Notes: a model not told the origin generated them from the sequence alone. A stretch of DNA of 64,000 bases from Pocillopora verrucosa (GCF_036669915.1 NC_089318.1:18023012-18087011); one strand, 5' to 3'; shown: positions 43,961 through 56,890, counted from the stretch's first letter. A program made the numbers and translations.

Positions 43961-44934
43961 TCTGAAAACAGTTTAATTAACTCTTGGTACAGTTTAGCGC
44001 GTTCACGTAATGACTCCAAGTCGACCTAGCGCAACTTAGTGCGACACAATGTGCTGTATCGTGACAAAGTGCTTACTGGCGCAAGTGTCAGGTGACAAAA
44101 TGTTCTTCACGATTTGAGGAAATTTTCTGGATTTTGGAAAGATTCTTGGGTTGTAAACTGTTTTCGATTTTCATGTTATTTATAGATCTTTGAATTAAAA
44201 CAAGGATTTGAAATTGTTTTTTCGATCTGACAAACTTTTCAAAAGCGATTTGTCTGAAAGATGTCGATTCAATATATTTTTTCGGATTTGCAAAATATTT
44301 TTGGATTGTTCCTTTACGGCTTTCGCAGGGTTTTGTTTTTATCGGAGTTCAAATCATGGATTAAATTGTTGGGGTTATAGGAATATTTTTGTACTGTGCG
44401 GTTGAAATTGACTAATTTTTTCTGTCTCGTGTACCACTCTCTGTCTGAAGGCCCTAAGCGATCTTAGTGACTCCGATGTTTTCATTTCAATTGCGATAAA
44501 TTGATATGTAACATTACTTTATTCTCTATTTTACTGCACTGACGGTGAATCTAAAATTATTTTCAAGACTGGTTTCGCCTTAAAATTGCTCGCTGCAATC
44601 CGAAAGGGTGTGAAAGAAAAAAAGCATTTTACGATGAAATCACTTACCGGCTGGACTTGAGCCGTGGGATCTTGCGCACTCCCTAAGTACTTGCAATTCT
44701 TTGTTATGACAGACGCACCCTATGTGAAAACACGCTATGTTACTGTCAGTCATTCTCAATAACTAGGCAACAATAAACAGTGAACAATCGTTTGTCTTCA
44801 TCGTTCTAAAAGGAAGGTTTTTTCACGTGATCAGAACGTGACTGAGGTCAGTGGTATGATTATAGCGTGATATTTTCGAAGGTCTCTTCTCTGACCCTAA
44901 TTTGTCGCTAGCTCTTTCCAGGGGCTTAATTTAA

Positions 44935-45060
44935 TTTGCGGAACGAAACGAAACGAAATGAAAATCTGTAATTTGCGAAACGGAAATATGCTTCTGATTT
45001 GCAAATTTGGGAAATGGAAATATGCTAATGATTTGCAAATTTACGAAATGGAAAATCAAA
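44935..45060. repeat. Short ATTTGCAAAT satellite array
   Basis: Three to four units of the 17.0-kb satellite, preceded by AAACGAAACGAAA. The uninterrupted array gives the empty site for element Z copy 2. Confidence 0.75.
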
Positions 45061-45089
45061 TACAAAATTATCTGTGATAACTTTACTTT

Positions 45090-45472
45090 GCGAAATCTCC
45101 ACTACGTTCGTGAATAACTCGATGTGTCGTTTAGGTCATAGAGCGCAAAAGTAATTTGAAATGTTAGTTGACGCTGCAGCTGCACCGTCTATAAGGTGTA
45201 ATATAGGCGGCCGTCGCCGTCAAAAATACAGGCATAATAATTTTCAACTGATTATTTTTTGCAGAACGTTGAATCTTATCTTAAGAGATTTATTTAAAAT
45301 ACAACTAGACCCTGTGAGCAGGGTAACTGGGATACCTGGATGGTACTGGATCCTTGGAATCAAGTGTAGTGATACCACGGGTGTCGGACTAGTATACTGA
45401 AATAGCGAGCTCAAGTCTGGCCAAGGGCATACACCTATTTCAAACATAGGCATGCTATGCATGCAAGAGTTA
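45090..45472. repeat. Dispersed repeat block and left end of element Y
   Basis: Matches 59580-59973 closely, including CCTGTGAGCAGGGTAACTGG and ATACCTGGATGG. The right end of Y is not present in this copy. Confidence 0.65.
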
Positions 45473-46306
45473 TTTTTTGTAGGGTGGGTGGATGACTTGA
45501 AACATTGTAAGTGATCTACATTCTTACCAAAGGAAAGAAGAGTATTAACGCGGAAAAGAACGGAAATGTCGAATTACCTCACACACAGGTATTTTGAGGT
45601 AGATTATGGTAGATTATGTGTGTTGTGCGAATAAATGTAACCAAAAAATAAACTGTATTGGTGCCACGGATACCTGTTATACAAAATGCAGACAGCAGAC
45701 TGCAGACCGGATACAAAATCTAGACTGCAGACTGCAGACTGCAGAGTGAGTACAAAATGCAGACTGAGAATCTGAAGAGTTTTTACGTCTGGTATATAAT
45801 AACATGTCATCTTACAGCTTATCGAGCGTCACGCAATCGCTTTTCCGCGGTCAGCCTTCACGATTATTAGCACTATTGTGGAAAACTCCTAGCCCATTTC
45901 TTGATGAAAATCGATCGTAATATAATTTCAAGCCTTCAATATAGTCTTCTTACTTTGCGCGCGAGTTGGTTGGTGTGATTTCTGTACAGATTTTACCAAC
46001 GTAATAAAAGTAGATGACGTGAATAACAGTGATGGTAAAGCAAGATTAAAACGGCAGAAATCGCCAGAAACTACAACGGATACACAGGGTATGAGTGAGA
46101 TTTGTTGATTTTACGAGAAAAATGTTCACATTTCGAAATATTTATCGTTGTAAATCGACCATATTTCGATCCCTATAGTATTCCTTATAACGTGTTCAAA
46201 TTTTCAATGGTTCCTCTCGTAGCTTAACACCGAGTCACACATTGCGTGACGCTTTCATGAATTAATCGTTGGCTTTTTCTCGAGGCGTGAGCTTGGGTCA
46301 CCTGTG
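45473..46306. mobile_element. Element X, right-half fragment
   Basis: From AGGGTGGGTGGATGACTTGA through the GCAGACTGCAGACTGCAGAG repeats to GAGCTTGGGTCACCTGTG. It matches the inner ~830 bp of X, and the other half is missing. Confidence 0.7.
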
Positions 46307-46574
46307 AGAAGACAATTGCGTAAACAATAGTTAACATAATAACATTATACACAAAAAACATAGGACTCTGGATCATGTATTAATTAAAAAAGAATATCCA
46401 TACAACTACAATGAAAACTACAAATTAATACCATTCGCACTGTTATCTTAGCTACGTTCCCTGGCATCAATTGAATCCAACATGGTGTCTTTCTTCACAA
46501 GCAGTTTGCATCCATTAGAGTTTTGTTCTTCAGTCTCACGGTAACTACAGGTGTTGTTCACCTTACTTGTTAAA

Positions 46575-46770
46575 CTGATTCAATAAAAACACGAGTGGCC
46601 AAGTGTTAACTGACACGGTTCAGTGTCGAAATGACAAACGGTTCAGCTAACTGTGCTCTGGTTCAGTGACTTGACACAAACGGCTCAGAGTAGTGTGAAG
46701 TGGCTCAAGTTATCGGTAAATAGTTAATCGTAAGCCGCAATGGTGTAGTATCGCATCAATCAACTCACCC
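46575..46770. repeat. GGTTCAG tandem array, unit 3 copy
   Basis: Same degenerate array as 21785-21960, preceded by the same ACTGATTCAATAAAAACACG. Confidence 0.75.
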
Positions 46771-46774
46771 CTTA

Positions 46775-47335
46775 TGCCTTCCGCTGAAACCAAAACTTTT
46801 AGACACGAGTTCACAGAAAATACCATCCATCTTGTGCCATTTTCAGCCTTTAATCTATTCCAAAGGTGGTGGCACATATTTAAGCGCCCGCGAAACGAGA
46901 CAAATTGGCAGATACTGCATTTTTTGCAGCAGCAGCAGCAGCAGAAACTGGAATATATATATTCTTTTCAGATTTTTTCTCCTAATCGAATAAAAACTAG
47001 AATTTTTTTTAAATAGATGGCGACTGTAAAAAGATTATGCCAAGCTTTGAAAAATTAAAAACCAGGTTAATTTGGTTTGTGAAGGTCTGTGGAGTCTCGG
47101 TTGAAGTAATTTAAAATTCTTTAAAGTTCGTCAGCGAGCGCGGTTTCGCAAAAACCATCCACATCGCCCGTTACTGAGTTATTTTTAAAATGACAGAAAA
47201 GAGAGCTCAAACATATTCTGGTAACATAACTTCAAACCTCGCAAATCTTCACTCTTACTGAAAGAAACTGCTTAACTAAAACATGAGACATGAGTCCGTA
47301 AAAAGCGTACTGACCGTACAGACATCGGGAACTTT
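46775..47335 (-). pseudogene. A3: intron remnant of a third A-type Ly6 gene, exons lost
   Basis: CTTCCGCTGAAACCAAAACT to ACAGAAAATACC and 46935-47335 match the A2 intron (38140-38590). The A2 domain exon would lie left of 46775 and the signal exon right of 47335, and neither is found. A (CAG)n stretch occurs at about 46926-46942. Confidence 0.6.
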
Positions 47336-47634
47336 TAGGAGTGGCTACGTTCAAGGTCGGACCTCAGGTAAAAAATTTTGACGAACAATCCCTAAATAGC
47401 CAGGTGGACTTTGGATGGTCTCTTTTAGAAACACAAAAAGCAGCCGCCTTTTCTCAGAAAGCAAAGAATTATCTCCTAGACGTGTAGTAAGGCAACCGCC
47501 TCTAATGTGGCTTCCAAATATCGAGTTTAAGAGACGACACAGGCCAGACTGACTGGTTGATAGAGCAGCAAATTGCTCAATACTTCAGCCGGTTATCTGC
47601 CGTAACAAAAATTGGTTATTGAGGAAGTCCTCCT

Positions 47635-47930
47635 CTGTAAGTATGAATGAGGACGAAGAGGTCGATGCCGATGATCTAGCTTCACAAGTCGAAACTGACC
47701 GAACAAGGCAGAAGATGAGGAGGGACTTCGCAAAATTTAGACGAAGACTGCAGGAGAGGGTACAGCTGCTACTAAGCGAAAAAAAAAAAACACCTTTGCA
47801 TCTCACTTTTCCTTCATATCTATTGTCTTTGCTCACGAAAACAACTGACTATGTCTTGGGACTTTTTCATCGAGGAAAATTTGCAGGAAGCCTACTGGTC
47901 AAAATACTGCTGGCTCATTCTTAATTGCCT
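47635..47930 (+). repeat. Segment repeated at 62048-62335, with open frame
   Basis: The plus-strand frame is acidic then basic (MNEDEEVDADDLASQVETDR, TRQKMRRDFAKFRRRLQERV). The copy at 62048 has the frame broken by an extra T in CAAAATTTTAGAC. It is probably a fragment of an unrecognised transposon gene. Confidence 0.5.
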
Positions 47931-49147
47931 TCTTAGTGCCCAAAGATTTTTTTGATGGCTTTCAGAGATGAAATGATAAATTATACATGGTAATCAAGAT
48001 CAGTGTTGTAGCTTTCTGGCAAGGGGAGACATTTGACCTTAAAGTTGTCAAATATTTGGATGAATCGAAAAGTCTAAAAACTCGGTCATTTATTTGCCTC
48101 TGTTGATTGACAAGCCGTCCATCAAATTGACTGATACTTGCGCCGGACATTAACTAAGGATGTAATAATATGTGTGCAAACCCTTAGAGTAATTGATTGA
48201 ATACCATCGCCGTGAGAGCTTCATACATTTTACCTATCTTGAGACGATTTCCTTGGTGAAAACTAAGAAAATGGTGGTGGAAGGTAGATGAATCGGAACA
48301 CCTCTCACACGCCAAACGAGGGCCCAACACTCGAAATCACGGCCGGTAAGCGGACAATGTCCGGAGTGATTGGGGATTTGACTGGTCAAGCTTAGTCGTC
48401 TTGCCAGTCATGTTGACCAGTCATAGTCGATCGTATTGAAATTTTTTTGAAGAAAATTTTAATACTAAAGTAATGAGCTGCACTCTGTGAACAGTGGTTG
48501 TAAGACTTCTTTAACCTCCGACTCGTTTTGAGGACTTCTTCAGGGAGTTTTAAGAGCACGAACAGGCGAAGTTGGGAAAAATTGGAAACTTTTTTAGGCA
48601 GAGTGAGAAAAATATTTGGGTGCCACGACTTTAGCTAACACCGTGATACATACAACGGAAATCATTTTATTTGGGGGCGCCGGACAAATTTAATGGTCAC
48701 GATGATGATATTTAACGTGTTACTATTAATGCACATAAGCTTATGTTAATTTCGCCGCAATATGGAGGAGGAGTGGAATTTTCAACCATATGATTCCTGT
48801 AATGCTTAGTACTGATCAAATCAGAGGATCTTGAAGAAGAGGTAGTTAGAAACAGCGTTTTATTTCCCACAGCAGCATTATGTAACAAAATTGAAAAAAG
48901 CCTCTATTTTACTTTAACTAATAAGCACAGTACGTGACAGACTATGACGGACCAGCATCCTCTCTTGTAAGTTAAAATCGACCTGACTTCGTCTCCGTCT
49001 CACGAAGATCCTCCTACAGACTACTACTATGTCTTAAGCAAGACGTTCTATTCTAATTCACAACTGACATACTTCAAAAAAGCGTGTAACTAGTTGAGGC
49101 CTTGATCATGAGCCGTGCTGGATCTCAACCTCGAACTCAGTCAAGTC
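47931..49147. other. Spacer and 3' flank of B3
   Basis: From about 48285 it aligns to 40070-40934 and 12480-13277. 47931-48284 is unique and shows no gene. Confidence 0.5.
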
Positions 49148-52100
49148 TCAGGCTTTGAAAAACATCATCAGAGAGGCCAGGGCGCATGACAACAAGAGAA
49201 TACCACTGATGCGCGTTGCTGCGCCAGCATTGCAGTCGTCGCCTGTGCAGCATTCGATTTTACACTCAAAGGATCCACTGGCGGCTTTACAAGTAGGGTT
49301 GGTTTTCTCATCACAGTAAGCATCGGATCCGCACATTCTAGTGAAAGATTCAGCTGAGCCAACTTTCAAGTAGGTTTTAACACACTTATCGGCCAGCGGA
49401 GCCACGCAGGTCGTACTTTCTCCTTTGCATTTATCCCACGACTCGCTACTGGTGCAGGACATGCACTTCAAACCCATAACTGAAAACACACATGACAAGG
49501 AATGCTTAGATAAAGAGGAACGAGATAACAATTTCTACCGTTATTAACTGACCTAGTTTTTTCCAAATGTGAAATTAGAGACAAAACTTGAAATTTTACG
49601 CATAATCATTACATTAATGCAAAGAAGCAACTTCAATTTACTTTGATCCTTTAACATTTCGATAACCAGCACCCTTATTTACTCACTAAATATATCTCTG
49701 ATAATTTTCTGCCCTTACAAAAAGAGTTTTAATTAACTTCTAAGACTACAAAATAATTAAGGGACTTAAATTGCTTCTGCGTTTCAACACCATAATGCAA
49801 CGCTAAGTACAAACCCGTGGAACTCAAGACACAGCTTGATTTCAAAGGATCAGAAAATAAAGTCGCTTTATAGTAACTTTACTTTAAGACTCCGTTTAAT
49901 GTGTTTACATAGGGAAAGGCTGTAAACGACAGAAAGAGAAATAGCCGTGAGGCCAAAAAAAAATTGACAAATGCTAATCGATAGTTGTAAAAAAGGTTAA
50001 CCGTAAAAAAAATTTCTCGTGACAACAATGGAATGATATAACCGTTAGCCGTAAAAGCTATCAGCCCACCGAAACCCTCGGGAAAGAGCAAAATAACTTC
50101 AAATAGTTCCGAGGCAGGTCACCGGTGACCCAGGGGTGTGGCCCTGTCCTCCCTTCCCCACCTCTCTTTGGGCCAATTTGCAATCCCTATAATTTATCTC
50201 TAATAAATTCAGACAATCGAAATTTCAATAAAGCGAGGACAGATTAAGCACGACATGACAGCTAGCTAGCATGCAGGGATCGGTATCTTTGTCCAGATCC
50301 ATTCGATTATAAACTCATTAAAAACTGTTTACCATCCTAGACAGTGCCGCACACGTTGCCACTTGTCAGCTAAGAAATGGAAATGACAGGTGCCGCTTGC
50401 TGTTCTGAACTAACAATTACAGCGATGGCCTTTGAATATCATTGAAAACTAGGTAAGTAAGAGGCATCGGGTGACATGACACTCAAGCGTGTGTTTATTG
50501 TATCAAAAAGGGGAAAATTGTGTTTCTGAAAAGAGAAGAAGATTGCCTTGTACGATTGTACAAACAATGATTTCATATAGCAAAGGTATCAACGTTAAAA
50601 TTGCTGATGATAGCGCTCGTGAATTCTATATGCTGCTAAGTTAAGGGCTAAGGACCAGAAATTCCATGATCTCATCCGACAAGGTCAATGATTAAAGGAA
50701 GATAGATAAATTTCGTAAACAAAGGAAAACGTGAAGCAACTGATGGTGCACAAGACGACTCAAAAATCACACGCATAACTCAAAAAGTGGAGGATCGTAA
50801 ACGCGATATTTTCAACAACAATTAGTAATAATTATGTTGATGTCTTTCAACAATCTTGAACGAAAATTGCTTTACGCGAATAACGATTCTCAAAAGTTAA
50901 AAGAAAAAAAAAAGGAAAATCATGATTTTCTCCTTTTTAGCAAAACGCTTTGCAATATCACGCGATTGTTTGTCTTCGTCCATTGAAGTGCTTGGAGCGA
51001 TATATTAGGAGTTTCTTGAAGTTGGACAGGCTTGGCTTGTATTTGTGAGGCTTTTTGGTTAGATTCGACTGACTTATAATTGAAAACGCTCTTTTTCGTA
51101 GTTTTTTTTTTTCAACGATCCATATTATAGGAATGAAAAAACATTTCGCGCAGTGTTTTAACCGTTTGCACGACATTGTCTGAGAAGAACAGACCGATCT
51201 GATTTGAATACTCGCTTTCAAGGTGTTATTAAGGCGAAATCACAAAATTATCCTTCACAAGAATATGAAAATCGTCCCTCATAAGAGCATTTCAAGGCAA
51301 CCGAAACTCACTTTATCTTCAAATCGCACCAAGAGAGAAGGAGAAAGAAAGAGTAATGTACACAAGGCGATGCGTACGTTATTACGCACATAAGAAAAGC
51401 CATTTTCTTATGTACGCAGTAAACGTAGAAATGGTAACTCTCTCAAATGGGTTCTTTTCAACATAGTAAGCGGTCAGATAGCAAGCGATGCACTGTGGAA
51501 GTAAGGTGAGGTTGTTTTATTGAGAATTTGACAATATTTTTTATTCCTAAGAGCGGTCGTAAAAATTCCCATACAAACTCTTATAATTCCGCCATGACTC
51601 TTCCTTCGTAAGATGATCATCTCACAGCTGGAACTTAGGCCACCTGTGCGCGGACGGACTCACTAAACTGTATTGGGTGCATTGCGATGTTCTACTACAA
51701 ATTTGGAAAAGAATTTGCGAGCAATGAGGTATTCTGCCGTCGATGTGGAACATTGAAGAGACCCAAACAGAAAAATGTGTTGTGCAGTTCGTCAGAGGAG
51801 AGATCTGCCATTGAACATTACTTTGAAAGAGGATTTCGTTATAATACTATTGTTCAGTTTTTAGAAAAATACCATGATATTTCTATGAACTTGAGGACTC
51901 TAAAGAGAAGGTTGCGTGAGTATGGGTTGAGAAATAGAACTGAAGTCCATTCAGTGCACGAAGTTCGGGAGATAGTTAAACGCGAAATCGAAGGCTCTCC
52001 ATCACTTCTTGGATATCCTTCAGGTCGTATAATTGAAATTGGTGCCTATTTACAACCTAATCTAGTGTCGACCGCGATGAATGTCCCTTTTCCATGACGA

Positions 52101-53528
52101 AAGCTACACAGATTATGTGAATATACATTAATTATTAATTTCAAATGTCAATCGCTCAGATCAAATGTCACTACTGTACAAACAAAACATTGCAAAGTTT
52201 AAAAAACGTGCCTTCGTGTGGGTCTGCGTTGAACGTGTGCAAAGAATCTGACAATCGTGCGATGTGGAACAAGCTAAGAACAAACCACAATATTGATGTT
52301 CCCGAGACATGATCATGCAAATTTTACGAGCGCTTGTGGGGGAGGGTACAGCTACACGTAAGCTAACCTAAACGCTGCAACAAGAGGTCTCTTTTTCGCT
52401 CTCTTATTAGCTGTCTTTTTTTGTGACGAGGTGTAAATAGGCGTCAGGAAGTAAGCTGTCATCATCACGATTTAAAGGAGCGTGGGCGGACTTGATATGC
52501 CACGCTTCCAAACAAAGGCGCTGATGGCAACGCCGATTGGTGTTGATAATTTTAGAATTATTCTACCCAATTGTATGGTTGGTCAGGCGTATGTGCTCCG
52601 ATAAAGCTGAATTTTCTTTTTTGCAAAAGAAGACCGCTTTTTGATGCTCTTTCAAACGTGTACCAAACTGACGCTTGATCTCTCCTATACACTCATAATC
52701 ACAATCAATGCACGGAATAGAATAAATAGCGTCGGTTCGTGGTTCTTTCACGACAGGATCCTTCAGTTTGGCAAAAATATACCCCAAAGTCTGAAAACAG
52801 TTTAATAGACACTTGGTACAGTTTAGTCCGTTCACGTAATGACTCCAAGTCGACCTAGCGCAACTTAATGCGACACAATGTACTGAATCGAGACAAGGTA
52901 CTGACTACTGGCGCAAGTGTCAGGTGACAAAATGTTCTTCACGATTTGAGGAAATGTTCTGGATTTTGGAAAGATTCTTGGGTTGTAAACTGTTTTCGAT
53001 CTTCATGTTATTTGCATATCTTTGAATTAAACCAGGATTTAAATTGTTTTTTCGATCTGACAAACTTTTCAAAAGCGATTTGTCTGAAAGACATCGATCC
53101 TTAATATTTTTACGGATTTGCAAAATATTTTTGGATTGTTCCTTTACGGCTTTCGTAGGGTTCTGTTTTTATCGGAGTTCAAATCATCGATTAAATTGTT
53201 GGGGTTATAGGAATGTTTTTGTACTGTGCGGTTGAAATTGACTAATTTTTTGTCTCTTGTATCACTCTCTGTCTGAAGGCTCGAAGCGACCTTAGTGACT
53301 CCGAAGTTTTCATTTCAATTGCGATAAATTGATATGTAACATTGCTTTATTCTCTATTTTATTGCACTGACGGCGAATCTAAAATGATTTACAAGGCTGG
53401 CTTCGCCTTTAAGTTGCTCGCTGCAATCCGAAAGGAATCTGAAAGAAAAAAAGCATTTTACGATGAAATCACTTACCGGCTGGAAACGCAACGGAGATAA
53501 GAATGGCAGCAACAAACCACAGCTTCAT
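49148..53528 (-). CDS. Ly6/CD59-like secreted GPI-anchored protein, gene B3 (exons 53528..53477 and 49479..49148)
   Basis: Two exons encode 127 aa, the same length and phases as B1. The signal peptide is MKLWFVAAILISVAFPA (GTAAGT donor). The domain exon follows TGTGTTTTCAG and reads LKCMSCTSSESWDKCKGEST through ECCTGDDCNAG, with all 12 cysteines and then GPI tail ISGILLLSCALASLMMFFKA. The mature parts of B1 and B3 differ mainly in loops 1 and 2 (AMASDQCVKLYFKTPKAESF versus APLADKCVKTYLKVGSAESF), while the signal exon is nearly unchanged. The 4-kb intron carries the integrase-like and Penelope fragments. Probably a functional surface protein of unknown role. Confidence 0.9.
51687..52097 (+). 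pseudogene. Integrase-like transposon gene fragment, best-preserved copy
   Basis: 136 codons open: zinc-ribbon-like start (MFYYKFGKEFASNEVFCRRC), HTH with MNLRTLKRRLREYGLRN, then the GYPSGRIIEIGA region. In intact relatives the ribbon starts MFCPKCGKEF; here both first cysteines are lost (Y, F). It ends before any catalytic core. It lies in the B3 intron, antisense to the gene. Confidence 0.6.
52400..52835 (-). pseudogene. Penelope-like GIY-YIG endonuclease fragment, unit 3 copy
   Basis: LNCFQTLGYIFAKLKDPVVK, then DAIYSIPCIDCDYECIGEIK, and ALSEHIRLTNHTIG before a stop (G-W codon changed, TAG). The C-terminal part follows in a broken state to about 52400. YIG has become CIG. Confidence 0.7.
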
Positions 53529-53882
53529 CTTGAAGAGCTTGATGTTTCCTTGAGAGTCAGAAACTGAAAATTGGAGACGTAGTCTCGAAGCGTCGACGAG
53601 CGGGCTGAACTTAAGCCGTGGGATCTTGCGCACTCCCTTAGTACTTGCAGTTTTGTGTTATGACAACGCACCCTATGTGAAAACACGCTATGTTGCTGTC
53701 AGTCATTCTCAATAACTAGGCAACAATAAACAGTGAACAATCGTTTGTCTTCATCTTTCTAAAAGGAAGGTTTTTTCACGTGATCAGAACGTGACTGAGG
53801 TCAGTGGTATGATTATGGCGTGATATTTTCGAAGGTCTCTTTTCTGACCCTGATTTGTCGCTAGCTCTTTCCAGGGGCTTAA

Positions 53883-53951
53883 TGTAATTTGCGAAACGAA
53901 ACGAAACGAAATGAAAATCTGTAATTTGCGAAATGGAAATATGCTTCTGAT
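53883..53951. repeat. Short ATTTGCGAAATGG satellite, cut by element Z
   Basis: AAACGAAACGAAACG and GAAATGGAAATATGCTTCTG lead directly into CATATCAAACTC. The array resumes at 59233. Confidence 0.7.
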
Positions 53952-54359
53952 CATATCAAACTCTTTCCCCAGTGCGACGAACATTTGTTTTTCTCGGTTC
54001 CAGGTGTACGCAACCACTAACCCCACGTAATGCACATGCTCTCCGTTACAATGTAAAATTAAAAGAGTTGATTTGGCCCCAAAAATGGGGCCAAAACGAG
54101 TGAGTCCAGTTTGGCACTCGCTTAGGGTCAATTCGGCCCCATTGAAATGGGGCTGTTTTTGGCACCAATTTTGGGGCTGAATTGACCCCGTTGTAGGGGC
54201 CAAATTGGACCATGTGAAGGGTGAATTTGAAAAATACAGGGGCCACTTTGAAATTTATAGGGGCCAAAACAGCCCCCGAAATTTCAGCCCTCTCACAAAT
54301 GGCCCCTTTAAAAAGAGCCAATTAAGCTCCAATGTGGGCCACTTCAGAAGTAGAGGGCT

Positions 54360-55342
54360 CTTTCCTCTCCATGCTGATTTTCCCCCTTACATTCAAATTA
54401 TGAAAATACACCACATACTTTATCTTTCAAACACTCATTTATTAGATTCTAGATATTGTTTATGTAAAAACCTTTTATGCTACCTGATTTTACAGTTATT
54501 AAGAATCTTAATTGTGGTATAAAACAGACAAACTTTGAAACATCATGTGAAAGAATATAACATACATACATATTTAACATCAAGTCAACCATTTTCTAAA
54601 ATAGATCTCTTCCCTAAATCAGTATACTTCCTAACAGTGCAAGCATTGCAAGAAATTACACCCAAGAGACACTTGTGAGTAAAGCTTCCCTTTTCAATGA
54701 CTTAGCAAATGTGGTAATGTAAAGCAGCTTATAATTAAGACTGATTTAAAGTACAGAAAATTATCAAAATAAGACAGAGGCAACAAATGGTCCAGTTCCT
54801 GCACAAGAATATAGATCTTGTTTGATTTGTGCATATGAAAAACAAAGAGCCTTAGAGCAGCATAGAGTAGTCTTCCAGTGGATGTGAGAATACATGCACT
54901 CATATTGCTACTTTAGATATTATCAAAATATAAACTATCAGCAAGTACTACCGCAGGCATTTGCCAAGTCATTGAAAATAGAGGAAACAGTGACAAGAGG
55001 CTACCTGTGCCCAATTTTAAGTAATGCTTGCTCTAAAAAAAGTCAAAATTGCCTTTGATCGATTGTAAGAAAATGTAAATGAGCCAAGTAACCCAATGAG
55101 AGCATCAAGAATCTTTTCTTGTGAGAAGTGACAAATTACACTTCCCTCTGTTACTATATTCAGGTGATTGATGTATTGAAGATGTCCAACAATTAAAATT
55201 TGTGCTGGACATAATCTCTGATTGCTGAATCAACATCAGCTACTCTATGCAATAAAAACAAGTTTTACAACCACATTAAAATCAAGCCAAAGTGCAAAAA
55301 GTGCCTGTAGCCAGAAAAAAAAAGAATATATATATACACACT
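54360..55342. other. Interior of the 4.1-kb element, no gene recognised
   Basis: AT-rich, no coding signal. Confidence 0.45.
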
Positions 55343-55495
55343 TAAGTTAAAGAATTAAAGAGGACGCATCAATTCTCTGTGACTGAGTTTTGTGCCTAAG
55401 CGCTTGTCAGACAGAAAAGTTCTGTCTGGCAAGTGCTTAGGTGCGAAATTCAGAGTCACAGAGAATTGATGTGTCCTCTTTAATTCTTTAACTTA
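55343..55495. mobile_element. Palindromic MITE, ~73-bp arms
   Basis: TAAGTTAAAGAATTAAAGAG, then GACGCATCAATTCTCTGTGA and CTAAGCGCTTGTCAGACAG are inverted after a few central bases (AAAAG near 55418). There are few mismatches. A (TA)n microsatellite follows at 55563-55587. Confidence 0.85.
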
Positions 55496-55589
55496 TGTAT
55501 ACTTAGCTCTGCTACCACAGCATTGAGCACTTTATGCCAAGGTAGACTCTACCCCCACATTTACATATATATATATATATATATATTGT

Positions 55590-56890
55590 TTTTCTAAAAC
55601 TATAAGCTAAAACACCAGAAATGGAAGTGGATGTTTAGCTCAATGTGTGTAATTTGTCTCCCATTCAAGACTTGAAAAACTAATGTATGACTCCCAAAAT
55701 ATCTCAAAAAAAATCAGCTATTCTATGTCCAATATTTATCTAATGGTTTGACAACAGGAATATTTTAAAAAATTGCAAAATCAAAAAAACTAAACAAAAA
55801 GGCAAAATTAATACAACCCCAAAGTACTTGAACCTTTGTATCTCGACTTCATTGGCAAATGGGCTCAGAAATTTTAGCTGTTCATCTTAGTACCAAAGTA
55901 GCAGTTTTTTGGACTTGTACCTCCAAAATGGTCACAACTTCATTAAATGCATGTGATGACAAACACACAAGAACAAAGGTCATGAACTTAAAAGGTGAGA
56001 GTGATTATTTTGCAACTTTTTAGTTTAAGGCAAGAGATTCAGCACCACAAAATTGTCTCTCTTCACTACAAGCAGAAGAGGTGAAGCAATAGATTTTTAG
56101 ACCATACCAATCCATTCAGTTTCCAACTCAACTTAGTCTAGTATCCTGCTAACCATACAAGGATACTCTGCAATAATTTTTTTTTGCAATCCACTGTTGC
56201 TCAGAGTACTTTAGGCTGCTGATGAGATATCCCTTCTGGGTATCCAACTCTACTGAGGCAGAGAACTGTACAAAAAAACAAACAAATAAGCAAATTAATT
56301 TGTTGTTGGAGAACAGTAAATTTTTGCAACTACAAAGTTGCAAAATATTTGAAAGCAAACTGTGCATAAGAGGTAAAAACACAATAATGGTGATCATCAA
56401 TGATGTATTTTCACCAAACTGTATATGTACTTATCAAGAAAAGAAATCATACCTCTATGCACTTCAGTTTTAGTTCAGTATTCATGAATAAATAAGGATT
56501 GCTTGTAGACTTAAAAAACAAAACAAAGAAAAGTTTCTTACCCTCGATGGTAGTTGGAATTTTGAAAGCCATTCAGGAGGAACCTGTAGGTAAATATTTG
56601 TTTACAAAAAAATTAAACTGTCTGATAACATCCTATCAATTCACTAATTTTTTAATTTACCAGATTTAAAAATTGGGTTTACTTTGTTTTATGCCTGGTG
56701 CAAGTAAATACATATCTAATATATTTCAATAAAAATAAAGCAAATCTCGCCATTTTTGTAGGTGCAATCCCCGAGATTTGTCATCTTTAACTGACCAACT
56801 GGCAGCTTGTGTGTTTTCCTTTAGGATATAATTGAAAGAAAGTAATCGATAATGTACTCTTCACCATCCTGCTAAGTTTAACATACAAGA
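55590..56890. other. Interior of the 4.1-kb element; possible 3' exon of the minus-strand gene
   Basis: Mostly AT-rich noncoding. On the minus strand TTTACCTACAG|GTTCCTCC to CCATCGAG|GGTAAG (about 56587-56541) looks like a short exon of about 45 bp (PPEWLSKFQLP), downstream of the gene at 56951. It could be an alternative or 3' UTR exon. Confidence 0.35.

Larger units (their letters stand above)
40935..44648 (-). pseudogene. Ly6-like gene B2: intact domain exon, signal-peptide exon deleted
   Basis: The domain exon (41266..40935) is open and similar to B1 and B3 (LKCMTCSSVESWDKYEGKS..., GPI tail ISGILLLSCALASLLMF). Cysteine 3, invariant in B1 and B3 (ESWDKC), is Tyr here. Where exon 1 should be, only its last bases and donor remain (CCAGCCG|GTAAGTG, 44648-44642). 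The Met and signal sequence are gone, deleted between GGCTGGA and GGGCTGA repeats that are both still visible in B3. Without exon 1 the protein could not be secreted unless the in-frame intronic start (MLSHSSSSKYFLSC, 41318) is used. Confidence 0.7.

Noticed and set aside
54049..54350. Minus-strand frames through the GGGGCCAA region
   Set aside because: They reflect the subterminal repeat of the CACTG-ended element. The frames at the two ends do not correspond.
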